From: Hirudinaria manillensis
Lineage: Eukaryota > Annelida > Clitellata > Hirudinida > Hirudinidae
Assembly (NCBI GenBank): GCA_034509925.1
Contig: CM067535.1
Location: 6,252,201 to 6,316,200, forward strand
Direction: 5' to 3'
Length of the DNA: 64,000 bases
Both the position numbers and the translations under genes were made by a program. Positions 30,301-64,000 of the stretch are shown one piece after another. The notes beneath the pieces are model-generated. The model was given only the letters and a program-made list of their open reading frames with translations. It was not told the DNA's origin and did no database searches. Numbering within the stretch: the stretch's first letter is position 1; the number at the start of each line of letters is the position of its first letter.

Positions 30301-33300
30301 TAAAATTTTCTCTTCCGGGCCAATTCTTTTGAGAATCTAGGGAAGGTTTTCGCTGTCAAAATCGTCATCTTTGATGTTTGTTCTGAATAGATTTAGTACC
30401 GATTTAGGAGTGGGATCCCATGAATTTGCATCATCTTTACATTCTGCCTTTTTAAATTTTTCAATTCTGATAGCACTTTCTTCCGCTTTGAAGCTAGAGA
30501 AATTGACTTTTACGAGTATTTGCAGTCAATTCGAAGAAAACGTCACCAAAAGTCACCTCTTTTTTAAGAAGTCCTTCACTCCGTCGAGAGATTTACAGGG
30601 GCCGAAGATCGATGAACTGAAGGAGCCATTTTTCTCAACATCTAAAAGTGGAATTCATACGATTAAAACTAAAAACCTTCCAAACTCTTTATTTAAGTGA
30701 AAAAAGAACCAATTACCTCCATCACTTCTGACGTCCGACCATTCTTCTAGACCTTTGTTGTTGTCGGAACAAATTTTATTGTTTGGGGGAGTTGACGAGA
30801 CCATTCTACGATCCAGTGATTGGGCGTTCTTGGCCAACATTGGGGGAGGAACAGAGTCGCTCATCGTCGACCCTTTGCTCAATGGAGATGCCTTGAGCTT
30901 TTTGTTCAGTTCCAGCTTAATTTTACTGCACGGTTTGGTGAATACGGCATTCAATTTGGCTTCTCCAATCTGTGGCAGATTTTGAGAATATTCCGTAGAA
31001 GAATTAATGAAATCTGCAGTCGGAAGTTCGATTGCTCCTTGCGTGTCTTCTATGGCTGCCTCCGAATCATCAGAGTAATTTATGCCACTCTTTAAACTTT
31101 GAATAACTGAATTAATTTGAAGGCTCGTGTTACTGGATATCGTGTGAATAGAAGAAGATGGTTGTACAGAAACTTGAGAAGTTTTGAGTGAATCCGGTAA
31201 TTGATTGGTGCCGCGGTTTACTAGTGACGTCTGCTCAGTAGGAGGAAGTGAAGTTTTTACGGAATTATTCACGGAAGCAGTAGCATCAACGATATTCTGA
31301 GAAATGGACTGAACCGCTGATGATTGTGCGACTGCAGTTGAACTGTTTCTGACGGACAATTGCAAAAGTTGAGGTAAATTTTTCTGCAGGAGAGAATTAA
31401 TGAAAATTTGTTGCGAATTTGAAAGTTTTTGATTTGAGTTCAATTGATGCAATGTAATGAGAGCTTGAGAGACATTATGAATTTGTTGCTGAGACGACTG
31501 AGTTTGAGAATTGATCTGATGGATAGTGCTACTTGATGACAAAGATTTTATGACCTTCGCTTGGACGATATCGTTGGGTATGATTTTATCTACGGTCGGT
31601 GAATTTCCACTCGGCAAACCAACGAGTTTTGTTAAATTCTTGAACGAAAGTTGTAGAGTTGTTGGGGTGCTATTCTGAAGTGAATTCAGAAGAGACTGGG
31701 CCCGACCTAAGGCATTAGAAACCGGTAGTTGAAGAGGGGTCGGAAATGTTTGGGAACACTGCGGAGTCAAGAGAGGTTTGGTGACTGGAATAACGTTGGC
31801 TTGAGTCGAAACAAAAGAATTTATTGTTTGGACGGCTGATGCCACGAGCATCTTGGTGGCAGAGTTTGAAACTGCATAAATATTCATCTGGTCGTGATTG
31901 GAAACTATTAACGATGCCAAATCCGAGTTGGCCTTCACCGCCGAGTTACTAATAAAATTGTCGCTCTTTGAATCATTCGACTTGATGGAAAGATTGAAGG
32001 ATAAATTGAGGTTTGGAATGACAGCCGTAGTGACGAGTTTGGACAAATTGTTGATGTTGTTGTTGGACGAGGTGCAAACGTTTTCCGGTGGTTTGCTTCG
32101 TTTTCGTTTGCAGGGAAGGAATTGAGAATCCTGGTCGTTGCTAGCGATTTGTTGTTTGTAATGCTTCAAGATGTTCATGACTCTTTCTAGTTCCTGTGAG
32201 TCTTTTTCGTTCGTAGGACCCGAGCCGTTCGGTTTCCCTCCGACCGTAGCATCTGTCCTTCCAGAACGATTGATTTGGTTCCTGTTTCGGGGAGGTTTCG
32301 TGGATTTTATATTCGCCATTATCAGATTGGATCCTTGCTGGTCTTCGACTGAAATTTTGTTGAGCGCAATCTGCCCCGAAAGTAAATTGCTTGTATTTTC
32401 AAGTTGAGTTTTGTTGAAAGTTGTCCTGATGATTTGTTGAGGCATTCTAAGTTGCTGGAACACGGTATGGAGTTGTGGAGACACAACCTGGGTTGGAGTT
32501 TGATGCAGGATGAAATGCTGATTCAGCGACGTAGAGGTTTGTTGGGCAAGTTGTTTTAGAAGATGAGGTTTGGGTTGGTTCTGAAGTATTATTTTCTGCT
32601 GACCTTCCGACGATATGACGATGTGTTGCTGGCGGGGGAGGTGAAGGGAGTTGAGAAATAAAGAATTGTTCTGGAAGCTGGAATCTTTTGAAGCTGAACC
32701 GCTTAAGTCGGCATAAATCAACTGGAACCAAAAATCAAATTTAAGATCAGCTTCACCAGGTGAAGCTGTTCCTACTTTAATTATTTCCGTCGCTCGGATC
32801 TGGACTCTATTCTTATTAAACTTAATATGATTTTAAAAATTTTCTCTAATACTTGCTCCAACAAGATACAGTGTTTTTGACGGAATTATTAAGAATATTT
32901 ATATTCTAATATCTTTGCTGGTGCTTCTTAAGTAGAAATATGGCGCTAATAAACGAATTATTGTCACAAATAAAAAGGCCTCGGTGGTCCAACGAACATT
33001 AAATGTCGGTCGTTGAATCAAAAAATATTTATAAATTATTAATGAAAAATAAATCACAGCGGATACATTGCCTCGCATACGCTTCTGAACTTGTAAACCA
33101 AAATGGCTCAACTTAAATTAATCCATTTAAGAGTACATATTTCTGTCAAATGGGATAAAACGTTATGTATGAATTTCGGGAAGAAAGAAGGGTTCTGTTA
33201 ATAATAATAATACTAAGAATAAAAATATATAAATTGATGATAATTTGATATACTGGCTTGCCTGGTTGCCATATTGAGTTTGCAAGTTGGCCGATTCGGC

Positions 33301-34095
33301 CGTTGAGTGATTGCTTCCGTCCAAGAAGCTATTGGAGCTTTCGTCGGCTCCAAAAACATCTGTCTGTCCGTCCAGACACATTGCATCTCCGACAGTCAGG
33401 CTGCCAGCACTCGCCTCGAATGATTTCTGGATAATATCCGCCCCTTCCACGTCCAAATCAAACAACGATCCTTGTATCGAATTGCTTTGACCGAAGCAGG
33501 CCTTGTGATTGAAGTTGTTTTTAATATTTTTAACGCAATTCTCGAATGTAGTTCTTGAGACCGTGACGTTGAACTGAGATGTTTGGTCGAGTAGTTTCGC
33601 GGTTCTGGGGGAATTTAAGAATATTACGTGTGCATTAGAGCTGGCGTCTGATTTGATTTTAGAGGAAAATTCTGCGTTTTCTGACTGAGGAGATGATTCC
33701 TTTGCAGAAGTTGATAGGGCTAAGTTTAAGCTAAGATTGTTCGCTCCCAAGACGTATTTGGAACTGCCGGTACTACTTTCCACAAGACTTTGCAGTACTT
33801 GAAAATCGTCTCTTTCCACGCAAGCCAGCGAAGTGCCGATGTTGTCGCAACTGGATGAAGAGCCGTCTATCCATGGGGTTTCCATGTGGTTGTTCGTAGC
33901 ATCGTTCGACTTGGTATCCAAGAGAGCTTCAAATGGAAGAACATCATCATCATCTCCTTCCTGGGCGTAAATTTCACTGAAGGCGTTTGAGCCAATGTTG
34001 CCAACATCCCAATGGGCCAGGTTGTTGAGAAGGTTACTGGTATTCAAGTCGTTACTGCTGACAGCATCGTCCTGTATTTGACTTACCTCCTCCAT
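27336..34095 (-). CDS. Unrecognised large Ser/Asn/Gln-rich, probably nuclear protein
   Basis: Eight exons (33262-34095, 30717-32721, 30557-30641, 30400-30493, 30055-30336, 29088-29177, 28911-29022, 27336-28699) give 1621 residues in continuous phase. The N-terminus (MEEVSQIQDDAV) is acidic. The second exon is 668 codons rich in Ser, Gln and Asn with a basic cluster (CKRKRSK), the composition of a disordered transcriptional cofactor. The five short exons encode what looks like the one folded region: KAEESAIRIEKFKKAEC, ILKRIGPEEKILCLVAAEEA, GLVLWEGIEEQLVNAAFDCL, FVKINVNLSKI, NFWTEATLLSNN and LGIWRVFPGCVL. The last exon is again low complexity with basic runs (KLKLKKI, RPRRQKSLRQ). I recognise no family; nuclear cofactor is an inference from composition. 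Intron 1 begins with GC (CAG|GCAAG). The third and fourth introns are each 63 nt; the fourth contains an in-frame TAG, so retention would truncate the protein. Confidence 0.72.
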
Positions 34096-34463
34096 AGAAG
34101 AATGAGTGAAGTCCAGTTGTCGAATATTAAATTAAAAGTTTTCAAACAAAGATTTAAAATTGATATGGTACAAATTTATAAATTACTATGCGATTTTGTT
34201 TGTCTTGTTTACATCTCCGCTAGCCCACCTGTTACAGCAACTAGAATCAGACGACTTATAAGCGCAGCAAAGAAGACACGATTTTAGTGTCTTAGGAGAT
34301 TTCACAACATTTATTTAGCCAGTATGGTTCCAGGTCCGTCACGGCTTAGTATCTGGAAAACGATGAGCATCATATTCGTGTTTCCTTCCGTAGCACGAAA
34401 TATACGAAGCTCAACGGCTTGCGATTGTCGTGATCAACCGCAGCAACTGCTCAATGCATCAAC
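34096..34463. promoter_or_regulatory. Short divergent intergenic region
   Basis: About 370 bp between the start of the large gene (ATG 34095, minus) and the candidate small gene (ATG 34464, plus). If the small gene is real, both promoters must lie here. Confidence 0.35.
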
Positions 34464-34796
34464 ATGCCGTCATTATTGCAGCTCAGCAAGGCCGAGCAGC
34501 AGACAGCGATGCACGCAAATGCATTCAGCCGTGGACCAGGAAGACTTCTCGATTTATTTCCCTTTCTTCTTGTCGTCCGGGAACTATCGGATGTTCTTGG
34601 AGGAATGTGTGACTGGTATTGCTTGCTATTGTCATATCTTGGAATCGCTGCATGTAAGGATTAATTCGCACGCAATTTAAAGGTTTTCAAATGCGTTTTT
34701 TTTTGGTAGCAACAAGTGCGATCGAAATTTAACGGGTATTTTCGGAAGTTCCTCGAAGAATTAATTGAAATTGCTCAGTTATTTGAGTCGCTGTAG
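34464..34796 (+). CDS. Candidate two-exon gene for an 89-residue helical protein
   Basis: Exon 34464-34653 (donor T|GTAAGG) and exon 34717-34796 (acceptor caacaag) join in phase across a 63-nt intron. Together they read MPSLLQLSKAEQQTAMHANA, GPGRLLDLFPFLLVVRELSD, then RSKFNGYFRKFLEELIEIAQ and a stop. The predicted product is amphipathic and helical throughout, with no signal peptide. The downstream exon is strongly suggestive of coding. A competing frame in the first exon (from 34324) can also splice in phase 0 to an acceptor at 34707, so the N-terminus is not settled. Its helical run weakly recalls part of the WASH-complex subunit WASHC4, but not enough to name it. It could be an exon pair of a longer gene or a decayed copy. 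Confidence 0.4.
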
Positions 34797-35931
34797 AGGG
34801 CTTTACATTATAAGGGCATAAGGCTGGCAGGTCAGAAGTTAATTTTAAGATATATCGCAGATCTAGTCAGGATTTACCCAAATTTATTCAAAAGATCCTG
34901 ATTAGAATTGGTAACTTTTGTCGCTCGAGAAAAAAATGGAAAGCGCTAAAATTATTCGCGTAACTAGGATATCTCCATTTGCCAAGATAGTTAAGATATG
35001 TAATTATTTGCTTAAATAAGCAACTCAAACGTCCGCGAAAATGTGGATACACAGGTGGCGTACTGGTGACGACCAGTCCAATCGCATACCAAGAGATCAT
35101 TATGCTCCAGTGGCGGTAGCGATATAAAATGTCGATTATTTCATTTAATTTAGAGGTCCCCAACTTGCGGCTTATGACATCCATCCTGAATTTATTATCA
35201 GGTGAGGCCCATCAAATAATTTCCTGATTGATGACAGGGACCTTTTCCTTGGATTTCTCCATAAAAATCCAGTTATTACTAGCTTTAAACAAAACACTAA
35301 ATGCTCATTAGGTGGTTTTATGTTCATTTGAGATTTCTCAAAATTATAACCCAGGCTCCCTGTGCTATGAACGTTGAGTACCCTTGATTTAATTACAGCA
35401 GATTCTGTATCTACACTTATACAAAGTCAACCATGCACCTATCCAAGCATAGAAATGATAAAAGTTTGACTACCCTTTCGTAATCCGACCAAAAATCAAA
35501 ACATAGAACGAAAAACACGCAAGCATTACTTTTGAGATTTATGAGGTAAGAGCATCTCAAAAGAACCGTGGCAAAAGATCAATAAATAAAATTCATTTTG
35601 ACTCCAAAACTAATTCAAATAAATTGGTGGTTTGGAACCAATAAATTGGAATTGAAAAGGGGAACACGCAGTCATTTGATCGGTCATTCAATTCTCAAAG
35701 TAAAGTGTTCCCAAATAATCAATCAAAAGAAGTTAATCTTTACAAATCAATCAATCGATCGTCGAATGAGGCAACCTCCCAAACGTGGGATCGACGTAAA
35801 CAAACACAAACTCCGAGAAAATCACAAAACTTCACCATTCCTATGACATTGGAACCTATTAGAGACATTTTTTTTTTAAATCCAAGGAGGACTACCCTTT
35901 GGAAACTTTGGAAAAGAAATGATCCTAAGAA
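34797..35931. other. Intergenic: flank between small gene and SPCA 3' end
   Basis: No supported gene. A minus-strand open frame (34888-35184) lacks a credible start context or splice partners. Short plus-strand frames at 35598-35956 look like chance. Confidence 0.45.
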
Positions 35932-44955
<9,024 letters not shown>

Positions 44956-47234
44956 TTTATGTTCCTGTGGACACAACGAAGCCTAATAAGAGCAAAATAA
45001 TGTGACTGTTATTGGCATTAGTTAATTACTAACTAATTAGTAAGTTTGGCATTATATCACTGTATTATCAAAACATTTAAGTAAATTATGTGTTAATTAA
45101 CACAATGATCTGGTGAAATGCAATAGTATTGATCAGATAGAGATGGATAAACAGATGGATGTAATGAAGGTGAACGAATTCAAAAGCAAAAGTTGCAAAA
45201 CTCTTGATGAAAGACATGCGTGAGCATCGTTTCCTGAGACATAAAAAACACAAGCAAAACAATCATTCTATGAATTTCCTTTTTCATCAGAATCAATAAA
45301 GAACTGCTTTGTCAATTTCTGATCAATGAAATGCAAAACGAACTAATAGTAAAATGTTCTTGATGACCCTAGTTAACAAATATAAGATAGAAATTAACAA
45401 ATTATATTGCAGACGATTTGTTTGTAGTCAACCTTAACGAATTTAATTGCTGCTGGAGTGAAGCAACAATTCTACTCCCTGTGCCTAATTCTCAATTTGT
45501 CCCCAGGCCCTCCCCATGAGTACTCTAGATCTCAGAATATTAGTTATGGACCACATATCAAACTAGATGCAATAGATTACTTGATGAGCATTTCTCCATG
45601 TTCAAAAATAGCATAAAATTCTCAGATAAAATTAATATGGGTTGGTTTTCAATTTAGTGACTTCACATCTGAATCATCTTCTTCATAAATGCCTGGCATT
45701 TGCTCACAATTTCAGTAGAAAAAGACTGTAGGAATAATTAAAGTGAAGGCTTAAAAAATATGTCTTGCAAACTTTATCTCTGTCCAGTTCTATTTGTCAA
45801 GTCAAATTAGCATGAACAAATAATTAATATAATATAAAATGACCAAGAAATTGAGTTGAATGTTACAAATAATCGGCACTTAATAAGGATCGAAGATGTA
45901 ACAGATTTAAATCATGTTTACATCACGTATATGTTGAGATCTTTAAGTTTTTAAAATAGACTTGTAAGAAAATTAACTCGCCTGATCGGAATCGCTCCGA
46001 ACAAGTGAAAAAATAGTAAACCGATGATTTGTCAAGGTATCAATCCACTTTTTTAACATTGAGTCAGTAATACATGAAATAACGACTTACAGGTTGCTTA
46101 CAAAATGCTATAAGTCGAAATAAAACTATCTCTAATATTTGAGACCGGTCATCTGAGAAGCTTAGCACACGTTGTAAATAATATAAATTTCCAACAATTC
46201 ACCGCCGATAAACTATTACTTCTGCACAGTAATAATTAACACTTCTTGAGTGCCACCAAATACATTTAAAGAATTGTTAACAGCTTAAATGCTTAAACAT
46301 TTTACTAATTATTATATCTTTCAATTTACATTAGAATTATTAACATATATATTATTAAATAAATATATGCTTTTAAAAATTTAATAAAGATATTAAATTT
46401 AGTGGGAATACGATCCTTCAAAACTACTTCAAAAGAAAAGCCAGCTCAATCTTTCGCACCAAGTAAGAAGAGATGCGACTCTCGCCTAGTCAGATGTAAT
46501 GCTCTCCTTCATTACTAACTCTTACCGTAACACAAAACTATTTAATAACACCTTATGCAAAGAGAATCATACCTTGTGATTCCAACCAATCGGATCAACT
46601 GAGCAACCCACACACCTGTTCTTATTCACGTTCCACCTTTCAAAAGTGTGATGTCAACCACAGAGGATCGATCAGTCTTGCTCATTTCATCTGTTTGTCA
46701 AGACCCATGAACAAGACTATGACAAAATAAGGGAACAACACTCAATAACTGTGCCTCAATAAATATCCCTGACCCTCAATGACAAGTTCAGTTTTTCTAT
46801 ATGACACAGGTCAAGCATCCACTTTTTACATTTTACTTTACCACAATACTTGAGACAAGACTTTAGACATAATTTTTATGTTGCACCAAACAGTCAAACA
46901 TAAGAAAATTGAAACAAGTCTGAAATGAGGATGCAAACATCTATAAGCAGCAGATCAATTTTAACATCATGATGGAGAATCTTTTTTCATTCCAGAGCTG
47001 AAGAGTTGTTTAAAATCAAAGGGGCAAGTCAAGGTCCAATCATTTCCTCAAATCCAGAACAAAGACCTGGAACACCAAATTTATATAGAGTAATGAGAAC
47101 CCACATTGAGTTACACGGCAGAATTTTATAATATATGAAAATCTAGGCTATAGGCTTTTTTTAAGGACATTTTGATCAATCATGAATGAACAGAATTATT
47201 GACATGAGGATCTTGTTAGGCAGATCCTAAGTGG
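44956..47234. other. Intergenic: SPCA 5' flank and TBL1 3' flank
   Basis: The SPCA promoter should be here, and any 5' UTR exons. Apart from the ~95-bp direct repeat no gene or element is supported across about 2.3 kb. Confidence 0.5.
45032..45128. repeat. Direct repeat, copy 2 (~95 bp)
   Basis: Second copy of the repeat at 44603-44700, same orientation, about 430 bp away, on the upstream side of the first SPCA coding exon. Confidence 0.88.
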
Positions 47235-52200
<4,966 letters not shown>

Positions 52201-53647
52201 GTTTGCTCTGGATTGCTCATAAAAATTGCTAGATAAAAAGTGGTCTCATTAAATGGATTAAAACAATTACCAGATTCTCGTCTTAATAAAATTTACTGGC
52301 ACTTTCCTAACAGGCATGCATTAACTTAAGTAATGCTTATATGCTATATATGAAAAACTTCACAAACAATAATTAAATTAATTACCTAAAAGTAACATAA
52401 CAAGACTCTTTCGACAACAAACAAATCGAATTAAAAACTAAATCCAAACTGTGAAAAAAAGGGCAACCAAACCAAATGCGCAATTAAGTCCGAGAAAAGT
52501 GTTCAATCTTGTTTTCTGTAAAAACCGACAAAATATCCTGAAAATAACGACTACTAAACAGAGCCGAAGAATTGTCCAGGCTAATGTATAAAAAAAAACC
52601 GAACAACCGGCCAATAAACAGCAGAACAGGCGCCCAAAAGTCAAAGCGATTTTTTTTATTCGGAGCAGAAATACGACCACTTTTTTTAAAAATTACATTA
52701 AGAAATTATATTCGAAAATGAAATTAAAGTCTATGATCAAAATCATTATAAGATATTCCAATTATAAAAATATCATTTTTATTAGAAATACTTAGTAATA
52801 ACAAACGTACATAATTAAGTTATAAATGTAACCTTAAAATAATAAAATTACATCAATCGAATAAGGCTAAATTTCACAATATCGGGTAGCCTTAAAGTCC
52901 GCTATTTAAGAATTATTTGTCAACTGTGTTCCAATAATAGATCCACTAATAGTTTTTGAATTGATGTTCAAGTGGATTGATTATGCCATCATATTTTTTT
53001 CCATGACTAAGGACCTGATTTATGTAACTATTAAAATTTTATTGCTTTACAGAATTTGTTTATAGAAATTACAAAAATTTCCTTTCTGCTAAAGTTGCAA
53101 TAAAAAGATTTTAACCAATAACTAAATTAATTAAGTTTTTAAAAACTAGAACCAAAATTCATACTAAATAAATATGGAAAATGCATAAAAGAAACTCGAA
53201 ATCTCAGGAAATTTTTTACCTGCAGATTCTTATGGGCATTTCTATACATTCGAGTGAATACATTTTGAAGTTGAAATAAAATAATTTACAATATCGAAAT
53301 ACATGCCAAAAATCCTGCAACCATCAAAAAATCATATAGATCTTCCAGCATTGGATAGGTGAATTCAGAAAACTAAAATGATAATCAGAAATTAGATATC
53401 TACACTATTTCATTTGTTGTGAGATTACGAAAATGTTAACTAATTTGTAATTCAGATCATGTACAAACTTTTGCATAATTAACATTACTTAAATTGGTGG
53501 AACCTCTCTCTAGCCTAATGGAGTTGCATATATCTCACCGAAAAGACGGATCAGCCAGCTGGTCAAATTGAGCTCTCTGCGCCGATGGTCGTTTCGCGTC
53601 TTCGATGAAGTCTATTTTAATTAACCACTTTTAATTATCACTTCGTC
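52201..53647. promoter_or_regulatory. Divergent intergenic region between TBL1 and FER
   Basis: A 1.45-kb head-to-head spacer that should hold both promoters and any non-coding first exons. A minus-strand open frame at 52438-52680 is hydrophobic and unrecognised. No clear core-promoter motif can be assigned in such AT-rich sequence. Confidence 0.45.
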
Positions 53648-62302
<8,655 letters not shown>

Positions 62303-62925
62303 TCACAATTATTAGAAAATGTAAAACTCATCTGTTTCCTTATCTTAGCATTGCAATCGTGAAAACATAGACCACATAGATAATGAGTTGCATTCCTCAG
62401 CGGTTATTATTTTAAAATTACGGCTCAATTTTTTTAAAACATGTTTTCAAATTGTTTGTTCTCCTATTCTGCTATTTTCCAGTCAGTAATCAACTAGATT
62501 AGAAAAGCTCCTCTCTAAGATATCCGCACCATAAAGCTATGTTTTTGTCTCAAATAATAACATTTTTAAAAGTTTTATTCGACCTGCTAACCGATTCCTA
62601 ATAAATATTAATCCTGAATGTACTCCAAAAATTCAAACGACAAAGTAGTGTCCCATTCAAAATGGATTACTTCAATAGACTTACAGATGAAATCCAATGA
62701 AATCTAGAACATGTATAAAGATAGCTAAAATAACATTTCATGAAATCCCATTTTCCAAATATTGGATTTCTCCAACTAAGCATTTGGCAAACATTTGTTT
62801 CATCACATAAAGTCATTATATACTAGACCAGTTTTATTATGTACAAAGGTCCCAATCGCTAGATTATTGATCTCATGGTAACTGCCGAACATATGCACAG
62901 TCTTTCAACAGCAAAAAGAGACTCT
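62303..62925. other. Convergent intergenic region between FER and WDR82
   Basis: About 620 bp holding both 3' UTRs. AATAAA-like hexamers are frequent but cannot be told from background here. Confidence 0.45.
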
Positions 62926-64000
62926 TCAATCGACTTGAGGAAGCCAGAATGTCTGTAAAAAAAACAAACAAAAAAAAGTATTAAGAAACTAGGCCAATTT
63001 ATAACTTCTCCAGATGAAACAAAGCATTGCACACTTTGTAAAATTGTTAGGATTTTCAGGAAAATTGTCTTACCATGTTGGAGCAAGCAGATGCAAGCAT
63101 CATGAACTTTGGGTTGAACTGGACGCATTGAACGGGACCCGTGTGCTTTCCATTCAGCACCACCACCTTTGCGCCCGTGTTTGTGTTCCAGCAATGAATT
63201 TTTCCGTCTGTAGAACCTGAAAATTTTTGAATAATTGTGAAAATCTAACTCAAAATCTACCACTCAAATGATTATTGCTCTATAGGAAGTTAGTCCTGAT
63301 TATATTTTAAGACTCATCAAGAGGATGATTTCATTATTCACACTTAATAGAAATTTATGTAATGGTAAATAGTGTTTGTATGGCACTCAGTCAACTGAAA
63401 CACAAACTAAAAATAAAAGTCAGGAGGACTTACCACTGAAAACAAACTGAGAATCTGGACTGAAAGATGCTTCAAGGGGAAGACCTTTGTTATTGGCTTG
63501 TCCCTAAAATTATAATTAAAATGATTAACTTGATATCCACATCAGTAAATTATAATTTAAGTGCTTATAATTTAAAAGAAAATTTAAACTCTTAAATTTT
63601 TATAATTTAAAGTTGGATTCCATTATCTATATCAAGAAATCTAGGTAACAACAAAACAATCATTTGATAAGGCCAGTTTCTTTCATGATTATAAAAAAAC
63701 CAATGGTCATTATATGTCATGCCACAATTTTTACACTTATTGTGCAGTGTCATGTGGACAATATTGACCTCTTTCAACAGATAATGCCCTATCTTAAAGA
63801 AATAGCACCATTACATAAATGACTAGTTCTTTACAATGCCTTTACATCCAACATGGAGTCTAGAGTGGCAGAAATAGGAAATGCCCTAAAGATCCTTACA
63901 GTATAAGTCTGTATGGGAGTCCCCTGGAAAGCATCAATTAGTCGGGTGACTTGGCCATTTGTGGAGATCAAAATCAGTTTTCCATCAGGACTAAACTTGA
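62926..64000 (-). CDS. WDR82: WDR82, WD40 subunit of SET1 and PNUTS complexes (5' part outside window)
   Basis: Four 3' exons are visible: 63900 to beyond 64000, 63434-63503, 63074-63216, and a 27-nt last exon 62926-62952. They read [85 protein letters not shown] and a terminal TFWLPQVD, matching human WDR82 ([22 protein letters not shown] ... [24 protein letters not shown]). WDR82 recruits SET1A/B H3K4 methyltransferases to Ser5-phosphorylated RNA polymerase II and also acts in termination. Phases agree throughout. It is convergent with FER. Confidence 0.96.

Noticed and set aside
30055-30336. A separate small gene starting at MVAAEEASEDEK
   Set aside because: The exon is open upstream to an acceptor at 30337 and joins in phase to the exons on both sides, so it is part of the large gene.
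27336-34095. Identification as BICRA/GLTSCR1
   Set aside because: The acidic N-terminus, Gln-rich middle and KLKLKK cluster are suggestive, but I could not find the conserved GLTSCR1 core (LLPYHV-type segment) in any exon.
34888-35184. 98-codon minus-strand frame
   Set aside because: No start context, splice partner or secure homology. The resemblance of a short part to WASHC4 is noted as a finding but is too weak for a gene call.

Overview
This is a stretch of a compact, AT-rich animal nuclear genome. Every recognisable protein is a conserved metazoan gene broken into many short exons with GT-AG introns. I assembled each model by hand from exon reading frame, splice sites and phase; in all models given with exon lists the phases join without a break. 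The gene set (class VI myosin, KChIP-type calcium sensor, HIVEP/Schnurri zinc finger, TBK1, SPCA calcium pump, TBL1, FER kinase, WDR82), short introns and roughly 6 kb per gene point to an invertebrate. A tunicate or another small-genome animal would fit, but I cannot place it further from sequence alone.

Layout. 65-4829 (-): 5' two thirds of the myosin VI motor; its 3' end lies off the left edge. 6020-8451 (-): a 214-residue neuronal calcium sensor of the KChIP group. 10666-17522 (-): a 1605-residue ZAS-type zinc-finger protein (HIVEP/Schnurri-like). 18716-20008 (-): a small TFPT-like INO80 subunit, head to head with a TBK1/IKK-epsilon kinase at 20739-26339 (+). 27336-34095 (-): a 1621-residue Ser/Asn/Gln-rich protein I do not recognise, head to head with a candidate 89-residue gene at 34464-34796 (+). 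35932-44955 (-): secretory-pathway Ca2+-ATPase in 23 exons. 47235-52200 (-): TBL1/TBL1XR1, divergent from the FER/FES tyrosine kinase at 53648-62302 (+). 62926 to the right edge (-): 3' end of WDR82, convergent with FER.

The genes are ordinary and unrelated in pathway; there is no operon, CRISPR array or defence island. Several encode nuclear regulators (HIVEP-like, TFPT, TBL1, WDR82), which looks like chance linkage. Non-coding DNA holds tri-, tetra- and pentanucleotide tracts, short minisatellites, a ~100-bp direct repeat, TTAGGG-like interstitial tracts, and at least three members of a short inverted-repeat (MITE-like) family. The points most worth a second look are the unrecognised 1.6-kilodalton-scale-residue-count gene (1621 residues) with 63-nt introns and a GC-AG intron, one of those introns carrying an in-frame TAG; a frame-shifting 53-bp duplication that sets the C-terminus of the HIVEP-like protein; an extra zinc-finger pair in that protein; and an unusual last exon in the KChIP-like gene. 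I found no strong evidence of a wholly new system.
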